64,000 bases of DNA from Chthonomonas calidirosea (GTDB taxonomy: Bacteria > Armatimonadota > Fimbriimonadia > Fimbriimonadales > Fimbriimonadaceae), in contig CAMCWC010000003.1 of NCBI GenBank assembly GCA_945882415.1, positions 62,001 to 126,000 on the forward strand, given 5' to 3'. Each line of letters opens with the position of its first letter. The stretch's first letter is position 1. The notes beneath the pieces were generated by a model. The model did not search any database. It was not told the DNA's origin and saw nothing but the letters and a program-made list of their open reading frames with translations. Positions 33,463-41,020 of the stretch are shown here, piece after piece. Position numbers and translations under genes: made by a program.

Positions 33463-33602
33463 GCTACCAATTCGGTACACCATTGGGTTACGATAGGTAG
33501 GATAAGCAACCTTTTCTGAAGGTTCGCGTCTATCGAAATGAAAGGGTGAGATTTCCTCACTTCTTTGCTTTGTTTTAGGATCAGCTACCGGAGGTCCGCG
33601 CG
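33463..33602 (+). promoter_or_regulatory. Structured leader upstream of the glycosyltransferase gene
   Basis: The 190 nt between the terminator and ATG 33603 can form several short hairpins: TACC/GGTA (33465-33477), CCAAT/ATTGG (33467-33486), AACC/GGTT (33508-33524) and GTGAG-ATTTC-CTCAC (33546-33560) followed by a T-rich run to 33576, which looks like a weak attenuator. A good Shine-Dalgarno GGAGGT (33590-33595) comes 7 nt before the ATG. No known riboswitch class was recognised. Confidence 0.35.
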
Positions 33603-34751
33603 ATGGGAAAACGTAGTCGAGCGAAAATGAATATGGATGCAGCGCCGAGGGTCGCGCTGTTTACGGACACGTTTTTCGAAATCAACGGCGCGGCCCACAC
33701 GCTACGCAAAGTAGCAGAAACGATGCAGGACATGTCGATACCGCTCGACGTGTACACCTACGGTGAAAACGAAGGGGTCGAAGAGCGCGGTTCCGTCCGA
33801 ATCTTCTCATTCGATCATCGCTTCAGCCGGTCGTACTACGAACGACTTCGGTTTGAACTCCTTCCAGACTTTCGTATTGGAGATCGGTGGCGAAAGGCGC
33901 TCACGGAAGTTCGATACTCCGTGGTTCATCTTGCGACTCCCGGAAGCATGGGCCTCATCGGCCGAAATCTCGCGGCCAGAGCCAAACTTCCGATGCTTGG
34001 CACCTACCACACGCATCTCGCTGAGTACGGTGCCCTACGGTCTGCCGCGCCCATGCGGCGAGTCATGCGAAACATTGGCTGGGAATTTCTGCGCTGGTTC
34101 TACACGCCTTGCGATCAGGTTCTGAGCCCAACGGACGGTGTGGCAAAGGACCTCAAGGTCAACGGCTTTAAGAACAAGCTTGGCGTTTTCACTCGAGGCA
34201 TCGACGTTCAGCTTTTCTCCGGGAACAAGCGCCTCCGTAAAGACCACCAAGTTGTTTGCTCTTACGTAGGCCGACTCGCTCCCGAAAAGAACGTCCGTCA
34301 GTTGCCCGAAATTTTGAACGGCCTCAGCGTCCCGATATGGGTGATTGGCGACGGCCCCGAGAGGCCTTGGCTGGAGCAGGAACTCACGGGGGCCAAGTTC
34401 ACCGGCTATCTTCACGGGGAAGAACTTGCGCAGACGTATGCAGATTCCGATGTTCTCCTCTTCCCGAGCGTGACCGACACGTTCGGGAACGTCGTTCTTG
34501 AGGCAATGGCTTCGGGCGTTGTTCCCATCGTCGCCAACGGCCCCGGACCTCGGGATTTTGTGAATCACGATGAGAACGCGTTCGTCTGCGATGGACCACG
34601 CGCGATGCGCGAAGCGGTCCGCAAGCTAGTCGACTCTCCCGACTTGCGCCTGCGCATGAAGCGGAATGCCCGCGAGTTTGCCGAGCGGCGAGATTGGCGC
34701 GGAGCGGTGGAGCAGCTCGTGAGCCACTACCAGTCCGCGGTGGGACGTTGA
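33603..34751 (+). CDS. Glycosyltransferase family 4 protein
   Basis: 382 residues. GT-B fold: N-terminal RVALFTDTFFEINGAAHTLRKV and GTYHTHLAEYG; C-terminal SYVGRLAPEKNVRQLPE, WVIGDGPERPWL, DVLLFPSVTDTFGNVVLEAMASG and the retaining-enzyme EX7E-type region. It resembles MgtA/PimB-like alpha-mannosyltransferases that act on membrane glycolipids using a nucleotide sugar. Coupled (TTGA overlap) to the acetyltransferase downstream. Confidence 0.92.
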   Translation: MGKRSRAKMNMDAAPRVALFTDTFFEINGAAHTLRKVAETMQDMSIPLDVYTYGENEGVEERGSVRIFSFDHRFSRSYYERLRFELLPDFRIGDRWRKALTEVRYSVVHLATPGSMGLIGRNLAARAKLPMLGTYHTHLAEYGALRSAAPMRRVMRNIGWEFLRWFYTPCDQVLSPTDGVAKDLKVNGFKNKLGVFTRGIDVQLFSGNKRLRKDHQVVCSYVGRLAPEKNVRQLPEILNGLSVPIWVIGDGPERPWLEQELTGAKFTGYLHGEELAQTYADSDVLLFPSVTDTFGNVVLEAMASGVVPIVANGPGPRDFVNHDENAFVCDGPRAMREAVRKLVDSPDLRLRMKRNAREFAERRDWRGAVEQLVSHYQSAVGR

Positions 34752-35839
34752 CGGTCCGTCCGTATCAACCCTCCGACCGAGCCGCCGTTGAAAGAATCTG
34801 CATCGACCACGGTCTGCGCGGCAACCTCGAAAAGTACTTTATCGATAAAGACCTCTTTGCGAAAATCTGGCTTGCCCCGTTTCTGGATGGTGAGCCGGAT
34901 GCCGCTTGGGTGATCGAAGCGGATGGCGCCGTCGTTGGTTACTTGGTCGCCGCGATCAAAGACGGCTTTAAGATGCGGGCGGTCCGAATTCTGTTGCCGT
35001 ACTTGGCAAAAATGGCGGCAAACTCGATCGCCGGAAAGTACCGGCACCATCCGCCCAGTCGGCGGTTTGTGAAATGGTTCCTGTTCCGAAGCTGGCGTGA
35101 AGTGCCGGCGCATCCGCCGAATACCTCGAACTTCCATTTCAATATCGATTCCGCTTTTCAAGGTAGCGCTCGGGGTGGAGAGGCGCTTGCGGAGGCGTAC
35201 TTTAATCGGCTCAAAGAGCTTGGCCACACGCATTTTTACATTCACGTTTTTGCTTCGTCGACCAAGCGCGCCCTTGGGTTTTATCGCTACATCGGCTTTA
35301 AAATTGTGGATGCGAAGCTGAGCAGCCTCTTTCATGAGCCGACCGTGGTCACCAGCATGCTCCGAACGTTGCCGGAAACTGTTTCCCTCGGCAAGGAGCG
35401 CGTAAAGTTCCTGCCAAAGCTGACTGTCCGACTGCGGTTCCGAGGCGATCTGGGCGCATTGGAATCCGCCTTAACGGAGATTTCGCTGCAGGCACTTCCC
35501 GCAGATGCCGTCGTGATCGAAGTTGAGAGCGACCCGAATCAAGCACTCCGAGATCTTGCCGAGCGGTTCGATGCTCGCCTTAGCAGTGAGCCTGTGTCTG
35601 CGGGCAAAGATGACATCGTCGTTACGCTAGATCCTGAACTTGAGATTCGGCCCGAGTTTCTGGCCCTGATCTTGGCCGCCTATGATGGCGGCACGAACTC
35701 GGGAGTGGTGCAGACTGATGGCGGGGAAGCGTTCTTCACTTCTCGAAAAGCGTTCACCAGCGGCGAGTACCCCGACACGTTACCGAAGCAGGATTTTCCG
35801 AAACTGAATCTGCGGCTTCGCTCAAGAAAATCCCGCTAA
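34748..35839 (+). CDS. GNAT acetyltransferase with a C-terminal extension domain
   Basis: 363 residues from TTG 34748, which overlaps the previous stop (TTGA) and begins right at the GNAT fold (LTVRPYQPSDRAAVERICIDHG). The acetyl-CoA region is SARGGEALAEAYFNRLKELG with FYRYIGFKIVDAKL. Residues beyond about 215 form a second, unassigned alpha/beta domain (DAVVIEVESDPNQAL; DDIVVTLDPELEIRP; SGVVQTDGGEAFFTSRKAF). An in-frame start at 34694 would add 18 residues over the glycosyltransferase and is less likely. Confidence 0.8.
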   Translation: MTVRPYQPSDRAAVERICIDHGLRGNLEKYFIDKDLFAKIWLAPFLDGEPDAAWVIEADGAVVGYLVAAIKDGFKMRAVRILLPYLAKMAANSIAGKYRHHPPSRRFVKWFLFRSWREVPAHPPNTSNFHFNIDSAFQGSARGGEALAEAYFNRLKELGHTHFYIHVFASSTKRALGFYRYIGFKIVDAKLSSLFHEPTVVTSMLRTLPETVSLGKERVKFLPKLTVRLRFRGDLGALESALTEISLQALPADAVVIEVESDPNQALRDLAERFDARLSSEPVSAGKDDIVVTLDPELEIRPEFLALILAAYDGGTNSGVVQTDGGEAFFTSRKAFTSGEYPDTLPKQDFPKLNLRLRSRKSR

Positions 35840-37103
35840 TCCGCCTCGAAAAGCAGAACCCAGTCTTCTGCCGTCGGAGCATTAAACGTCTCGTCAATCG
35901 AGGTTGCGTCGCTCCGGCTACCCGTTCGGGGATCGAACCAGTACGATCGGGCACCAGCTTGTAGTTGGCTACGGTCTACTTTCAAAGGTCTCGGGCTCGG
36001 CAAGTAAATCGCGGCTCGTTTACCGGAAGCGGTGCGCCAGGCGCGAGCAGTGTCTGCGCCGTCTCCAAGACCGGCCAGGATGAGTGACTGATCGGCCATG
36101 CGGTCGAAGTACTCTGGTCCGCTAACAAGGTCGCGGAGATGCACCAACTGAACAGCACCGGGTAGCTGCATCGACTGGTGCCAGTATCCGATCGGGTAAT
36201 TCACCGGCTCAAACATGGGCTGCGCCATCTGCCAGATCGCATGGCACCCGTACGTCACGCCACAGCCACCAGCAAACACGCTTTGGTAGCAAGCTCGGCG
36301 AACGTGGTAGGCACCAAAGACCGGAATCGAGAGATCCTTGTATTCCATCAATGCCTTGAATGGCCGATGGTTTTCGTAACAAGGCTCGGTCGATTCGGGT
36401 CAATTTGCAGATCGTTCTCGATCATCAGATCTGGCCGCATGTCGAACCACCAGTGGCCCGATTGGTTCATGTGCATGTCGAGCCATGGCTCGTTCAAGAC
36501 CTCGGACGAAGAGCTCTTGCCACCAACCGGGTGGAATGACATCAGGTGCCGCTTGGCTTCGGTAGCGCGAATTCCTTCGGCCATGGCACGGACAATCTCA
36601 AGTTGCTGCGGCTCGAAAGACCGATCGCCACCCATGATCCAGATCAAATTGTCTCGGTGACCGTAGCGCTTGCCAATGAACTCGCCATAGGCTCGGGCGT
36701 TTTCGACGGTGAAGATTTCTGGTCCGTCGCCCCAGTCTTTCTTGATCTTATCGCCCCACGTCGGCAGTAGGGCGATGTAAATCTGGTGCCTCTCGGCGAT
36801 ATCAAAAGCAAAATCGACGAGGTCCCAGTATCCGCCCGCCCGAAGGTCGGGCTTGGTTGGGTCCTCGTCGATGAGGGGGAAATTCCCTTCTCGGTTTGGT
36901 ACACGAATTCCGTCTAGCTCTGCCAATGCTACGGCTTGCACGACGTTATAGCCTTGCCGATGCCGAACCGAAAGGAAGTCGGCGATCTCCGTACGGGAGA
37001 GACGATGGAACAGCTCCCAAGTGGTATCGCCGAGCCAGAAGAACGGCGAACCATCCTCCGTCTGCAAGAACCGACGTGATTCGTGAACCGAGACGAGCTG
37101 CAT
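35836..37103 (-). pseudogene. DUF4038 (apiosidase-like) glycosidase with C-terminal domain, frameshifted
   Basis: The N-terminal TIM barrel is read from ATG 37103 (LQTEDGSPFFWLGDTTWELF; RHQGYNVVQAVAL-like RHRQGYNVVQ; IWIMGGDRSFEPQ). The C-terminal part (VRRACYQSVFAGGCGVTYG; SYWFDPRTGSRSDATSID) is in another frame. The family-typical EPCYENH is found in the second frame upstream of its first start, so the shift lies near 36388-36402, and 1268 nt is one short of a multiple of three. No signal peptide. Members hydrolyse plant cell-wall side chains. It shares 1 nt (TAATG) with the VOC gene, which comes first. Confidence 0.8.
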
Positions 37104-37558
37104 TAGTCCAGCGGGGTTCGCACCTTTTCAAGGAGTTCAATGACGATGCCGTGCTCCGGGGCGTCGAAGTAGGCGTACTGTCCCTCGCCCATATCGCCGC
37201 GCTGGATCATCACGATCCCCTGCTCGGCCAACTCGTCATGCGCGGCCTTCATGTCTTCGACCCAATACGCAACGTGGTGGAAGCCGTTGCCGGCCTTGGC
37301 AAGTCCTTCGTACCAGGCGCTGTCCTCTCCAATCGGTTCGATGAGCTCGAACTGGGTGTTCGGTAGCTCGATAAACGCGAGCTTCGCCTTCGCGTCGGAA
37401 GGCTTGCCTCGGTAGGTCATGTTCACGGAGAGTCCCGGATCGGTGACGATGGTTGGCGGAACGGGCGCTCCGAATAGGGCGGCGTAGCTCACCTTCGCGG
37501 ACTCGATGTCCTTGACGACGACGGCGACTTGCGCGACTTTGCGATCTCCAAATGGCAT
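37103..37558 (-). CDS. VOC (glyoxalase/bleomycin-resistance) superfamily protein
   Basis: 151 residues, two beta-alpha-beta-beta-beta modules. AQVAVVVKDIESAKVSYAAL opens module 1, and FHHVAYWVEDMKAAHDEL opens module 2, with metal-ligand candidates in FELIEP and GIVIELLE. The layout resembles methylmalonyl-CoA epimerase but the first ligand is Q where that enzyme has H, so the activity is uncertain. The ATG start is set by TAAACT 6 nt upstream. Confidence 0.85.
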   Translation of the reverse strand: MPFGDRKVAQVAVVVKDIESAKVSYAALFGAPVPPTIVTDPGLSVNMTYRGKPSDAKAKLAFIELPNTQFELIEPIGEDSAWYEGLAKAGNGFHHVAYWVEDMKAAHDELAEQGIVMIQRGDMGEGQYAYFDAPEHGIVIELLEKVRTPLD

Positions 37559-37564
37559 TAGGCC

Positions 37565-37570
37565 AGTTTA
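37565..37570 (-). promoter_or_regulatory. -10 element of the VOC-glycosidase operon
   Basis: TAAACT on the minus strand ends 6 nt before ATG 37558. Confidence 0.5.
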
Positions 37571-37627
37571 GGCGAAAGCCCTGCGGACATTGCGCGGGGA
37601 ACGGGGTAGAAAGTGCTGGGGCAAACA

Positions 37628-38842
37628 ATGAATCAACCTTTGCCTCCTTCCCGATCGCGTCTGGCCGTAGGCTGGTGCATCGCGGTGGCTCTGGTGGCAG
37701 AAATAGCCTTTGCGACCCTTAACCTGAGCACGATGCCGGTGTATCTCACGCAGGCGCGCGGACTTTCGGAACGTTGGGTCGGGATTGCGCTGGCAGGATT
37801 CCTTCTTTCTGAAACGCTCCTAAAGAGCCGACTTGGAGCATGGGCGGATCGCGTGGGGCCGCAGCGGCCGATTCTGACCGGCGCTGCGCTTGGAATTTTT
37901 AGTACCGCTTGTACCCTTCTGATGCCCATGTGGCCGGGGTTGGCGCTCTCGATGGTCGCGCTTCGGCTGGTTGATGGCGTGGCGGCGGCGATGATATGGC
38001 CAAGCGTTTTCCTTTGGGCCGCATCAAGTGCGCACGATGAAACGGAGCGCCAGAAGGTCATGGGGTGGGTGAACACCTGCTACCTCGTTGGGGTCGCGCT
38101 GGCTTTCCCGCTCGGTGGATTTGCGAATGACCTCAGCCGCTGGACGGGCGCGGGGATTGTCGCTAGCGGTGTTCTGTTCGTCGTTTTGGCCGGGCTCGCG
38201 TTGGTGTCCGGCGCTTCCGACAAATCTTCCGCACCGACGCATGCCGAGCGAGTGGAGGGCGGAGCGTCGTCCGCGGCCTGGCCTTACATGATGGTGGGCT
38301 TTCTCATTTTTGCGGCCATCGGCTTCCCGAGTTTCATTGCGAAGTTGCTCCCAATCCAGGTGTTCAAGATTTCCGAGTCTGCGGTTGGGGCTTCGGTGCT
38401 CCCGGCCGCGCTTGGTTTGGCGGTACTCGCCGGGCCAGTCAGCAGGCTGGGAGCGCGTCTCGGCGCTTACCGGGCAATGATGCTAGGGCTGGCCCTGTCG
38501 CTGGTCGGATCAACTCCTCTCGCGCTCGCAACGACGGTGCCGAGTCTGCAGACCTTGCCGGTGTTGATTGGGTGTGCTTTGCCGTTAGGCGTCGGCTTCT
38601 TACTCGCGATGCCCGCGTGGTATGCACGGGTGGCCGAGATCGATCCCGCGCGGAAAGGTCAGAACCTCGGCGCGGTCATGGCGGCTCAAGGCGTGGGGGC
38701 AGTGGTGGCGGGGCCAACCGGAACCTGGCTTTTTGAACTGGCGCCGTTCAGTCCGTTCATTGGCACATTCGCCCTTCTGTTGATCGGCACAGCGGTGGCG
38801 TCCAGTGCTAGCTTTCGGTCCCAAGAGCCTCCCGCCATGTAG
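37628..38842 (+). CDS. MFS transporter
   Basis: About 404 residues, twelve predicted membrane helices. The conserved motif A appears in loop 2-3 as RLGAWADRVGPQRP and a half-copy in the second half (SRLGARLGAYR). Loop signature WVNTCYLVGVALAFPLGGF lies in helix 5. Substrate unknown. I prefer ATG 37628; a GTG at 37613 would add MLGQT. It diverges from the VOC gene. Confidence 0.88.
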   Translation: MNQPLPPSRSRLAVGWCIAVALVAEIAFATLNLSTMPVYLTQARGLSERWVGIALAGFLLSETLLKSRLGAWADRVGPQRPILTGAALGIFSTACTLLMPMWPGLALSMVALRLVDGVAAAMIWPSVFLWAASSAHDETERQKVMGWVNTCYLVGVALAFPLGGFANDLSRWTGAGIVASGVLFVVLAGLALVSGASDKSSAPTHAERVEGGASSAAWPYMMVGFLIFAAIGFPSFIAKLLPIQVFKISESAVGASVLPAALGLAVLAGPVSRLGARLGAYRAMMLGLALSLVGSTPLALATTVPSLQTLPVLIGCALPLGVGFLLAMPAWYARVAEIDPARKGQNLGAVMAAQGVGAVVAGPTGTWLFELAPFSPFIGTFALLLIGTAVASSASFRSQEPPAM

Positions 38843-38850
38843 GTGCTAGG

Positions 38851-38856
38851 TAAACT
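38851..38856 (+). promoter_or_regulatory. -10 element upstream of gap
   Basis: TAAACT with an expected start site near 38863, giving gap a leader of about 44 nt. The leader contains an inverted repeat AACCAG-A-CTGGTT (38886-38898). Confidence 0.35.
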
Positions 38857-38906
38857 CCTGAAGGTAGACGGCAAAGACGCCGGTAAACCAGACTGGTTAC
38901 AGCGTT

Positions 38907-39914
38907 ATGGCAATTCGCGTAGGTATCAACGGATTTGGCCGCATTGGCCGCTTGTCTCTCCGCACGATTTTGGCTCGGTACCCCGAAGCCATCGAAGTCG
39001 TCGCAATCAACGACCTTACGGACGTCAAAACCAACGCCCACCTCTTTAAGTACGACTCCACTTACGGTCCGTTTGCCGGCACGGTGTCGGGAGATGCCGA
39101 TGAGCTCTTCGTCAACGGCAAGGCCATCAAAGTTTTCGCCGAAAAGGATCCAGGCGCGATTGCTTGGGATACGGTCGGCGTTGACGTTGTCGTCGAATCC
39201 ACCGGCTTCTTCACCGATGCAACCAAGGCGGTTGCCCACAAGAACCACGGCGTCAAGAAAGTCATCATCTCGGCTCCGGCAAAGAACGAGGACCTCACGG
39301 TTGTGCTTGGCGTCAACGACAACGTTTACGATCCGGCGAAGCATCACGTGATCTCGAACGCGAGCTGCACCACCAATGGCCTCGCACCGGTCGCTAAGGT
39401 TCTGCACGAAAAGTTCGGCATCGAGAAGGGACTTCTCACCACCGTCCACGCTTTCACGAACACGCAGAAGACCCAGGACACCGCCGCAAAGGACCTTCGC
39501 GACGCTCGAGCCGCTTCGCAGAACATCGTTCCAAGCAGCACCGGGGCAGCACGAGCCGTTGGCTTGGTCATCCCAGAATTGCAGGGCAAGTTCACCGGAA
39601 TGGCCTTCCGAGTTCCAACTCCAACCGTTTCCGTCGTTGACTTCACCGCGCTCCTCACCAAGGAAGCGTCCGTCGACGAGATCAACGCAGCGATGAAGGA
39701 GTATGCGGACGGTGCCATGAAGGGCATTCTTCAGTACTCGGATGAGCAGCTGGTTAGCACCGACCTTCGTGGAAATGAGCACTCCAGCATCTTCAGCGCC
39801 GTCGACACCATCGGCCTTGGCAGCATGGTTAAGGTTGTCAGCTGGTACGACAACGAGTGGGGCTACAGCAGCCGAATCGCCGACATCGTCAACTTCGTCG
39901 GACAGCGACTCTGA
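38907..39914 (+). CDS. gap: Glyceraldehyde-3-phosphate dehydrogenase (type I)
   Basis: 335 residues, normal length. The NAD site is RVGINGFGRIGRLSLR and the catalytic cysteine lies in ISNASCTTNGLAPVAK, with LLTTVHAFTNTQ and WYDNEWGYSSR. It oxidises glyceraldehyde-3-phosphate to 1,3-bisphosphoglycerate. Codon use is strongly biased toward C-ending and CGA/CGT codons, as expected of an abundant protein here. A bidirectional terminator follows. Confidence 0.98.
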   Translation: MAIRVGINGFGRIGRLSLRTILARYPEAIEVVAINDLTDVKTNAHLFKYDSTYGPFAGTVSGDADELFVNGKAIKVFAEKDPGAIAWDTVGVDVVVESTGFFTDATKAVAHKNHGVKKVIISAPAKNEDLTVVLGVNDNVYDPAKHHVISNASCTTNGLAPVAKVLHEKFGIEKGLLTTVHAFTNTQKTQDTAAKDLRDARAASQNIVPSSTGAARAVGLVIPELQGKFTGMAFRVPTPTVSVVDFTALLTKEASVDEINAAMKEYADGAMKGILQYSDEQLVSTDLRGNEHSSIFSAVDTIGLGSMVKVVSWYDNEWGYSSRIADIVNFVGQRL

Positions 39915-39926
39915 AGTCCTGATAAC

Positions 39927-39965
39927 AAAAAGCCGTCCGATCAGATTGATCGGGCGGCTTTTTTT
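39927..39965 (+). terminator. Bidirectional terminator between gap and sdpI
   Basis: A 14-bp stem (AAGCCGTCCGATCA, 39930-39943, with TGATCGGGCGGCTT, 39947-39960; one T-G pair) is flanked by AAAA on the left and TTTTT on the right, so it can end transcripts from both convergent genes. Confidence 0.92.
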
Positions 39966-40617
39966 ATTGCGGAGTCCCGTCTGGCTCGAGCCTGCGTGAC
40001 AATAGGTAGCTGTCAACTACGGGCGCAAGGGACATCAGTACGAGTGCTGCGATTGGCACGTACATTGGGATCGGTAACAGGCTGAACAACACCCCGCCAA
40101 TGCCGCCAAAGAACCAAAGGCGTCCGGCTCGGCGGTGGGTTGCCAGCCAAACCCGCTCACTTGCAAGCGTCCAAGGGGTTCGAACACCCATATAGAAGTT
40201 GCGCTTGATTCGTCCCATCAGATTGCCAAAGAAGGCGAAGAAAGCGAAAATCACCGCCATCATCACGTTTCCGATGTTGTCCATTCCGCCACCAGCCGAG
40301 CGCAAGATTACGAAATGAATCGCGAGAAACATGCCTTGCACGAGTAGCATCACCGTCGCGAACGTCTCGCCAAAAGTTTCGCCGCCGAAGTTCTTCGGAG
40401 ATAACTTTGGGATTGCCACGGTCATCAATGGTCCCAGCAACAAGATGGCTAAGCCTAGGTAGAGAACGGTGCTTTTCGGGCCCCATGCGTCTGGCTGGTT
40501 GTTGATGTTCCAGTGCGTTGGGACCCGGTCTGGCAACTGTTGGTTCATGTACAGGCTATAGAGGAGCCCGAGAACCAGCATGCTGGCCTGGACTAGCAAC
40601 GATTTCTTGATGTTCAT
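39964..40617 (-). CDS. sdpI: SdpI-family membrane protein (DUF1648-SdpI)
   Basis: 217 residues, about six membrane helices. The DUF1648 motif LPDRVPTHWNINNQPDAWGPK lies after helix 1, and the SdpI signature MGRIKRNFYMGVRTPWTLASERVW lies in the second half. In Bacillus SdpI gives immunity to the SdpC toxin and sequesters SdpR. No sdpABC toxin genes are in this window. It overlaps sdpR by 4 nt. Confidence 0.9.
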   Translation of the reverse strand: MNIKKSLLVQASMLVLGLLYSLYMNQQLPDRVPTHWNINNQPDAWGPKSTVLYLGLAILLLGPLMTVAIPKLSPKNFGGETFGETFATVMLLVQGMFLAIHFVILRSAGGGMDNIGNVMMAVIFAFFAFFGNLMGRIKRNFYMGVRTPWTLASERVWLATHRRAGRLWFFGGIGGVLFSLLPIPMYVPIAALVLMSLAPVVDSYLLSRRLEPDGTPQ

Positions 40618-40925
40618 TCGGTGGTCTCCGATGGAGAGGTTTCGGTGCGTTGGATGAGATCGAGCACGAGAGCGGCCAGTTCCTGCATCACGGTGGTGTT
40701 CACCGAGTACAGAATCTGCTGCCCCTCGCGCCTTCCGGAGATGAGTCCGGCTTGCTTGAGCACGTTGAAGTGATGTGACATAGAGGCGGGGGAGATCGGA
40801 AACGCATCTCCGATCTGTCCGGCCGACATCTCACCATCGCCTAGCATCCGCAAGATCTTTCGTCTTGTTGGATCAGCGAGCGCGCGATAACCGTGGTCAC
40901 TTCCCGTTGTTTGATCTTTAGCCAA
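40614..40925 (-). CDS. sdpR: ArsR/SdpR-family winged-helix repressor
   Basis: 103 residues. The winged helix-turn-helix reads YRALADPTRRKILRML then SAGQIGDAFPISPASMSHHFNVLKQAGLI and GRREGQQILYSVN. No metal-binding cysteines are present, which fits SdpR rather than a metal-sensing ArsR. It starts at a TTG, 7 nt after CATAAT. In the sdpRI model it represses its own operon until captured by SdpI. Confidence 0.9.
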   Translation of the reverse strand: MAKDQTTGSDHGYRALADPTRRKILRMLGDGEMSAGQIGDAFPISPASMSHHFNVLKQAGLISGRREGQQILYSVNTTVMQELAALVLDLIQRTETSPSETTE

Positions 40926-40932
40926 CTGTCTA

Positions 40933-40938
40933 ATTATG
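40933..40938 (-). promoter_or_regulatory. -10 element of sdpR-sdpI
   Basis: CATAAT on the minus strand ends 7 nt before the TTG start at 40925. Confidence 0.45.
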
Positions 40939-41006
40939 TGGGCCGGGCGGAGGGAAATATTACTGGGTTAGGACTTTCGCGGAACTCGGATCCGGGAAAT
41001 GTCGCG

Positions 41007-41012
41007 TATATT
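41007..41012 (+). promoter_or_regulatory. -10 element of the M28 peptidase gene
   Basis: TATATT ends 8 nt before ATG 41021, with GTCGCG immediately upstream. Confidence 0.45.
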
Positions 41013-41020
41013 AACCACCT

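Noticed and set aside
33410-33602. Cyclic-di-GMP or other known riboswitch before the glycosyltransferase
   Set aside because: I could not match the conserved core of any class I know; kept only as an unassigned leader.
38808-40016. 402-codon minus-strand frame across gap
   Set aside because: Antisense to a canonical gap gene and its terminator; no recognisable domain.
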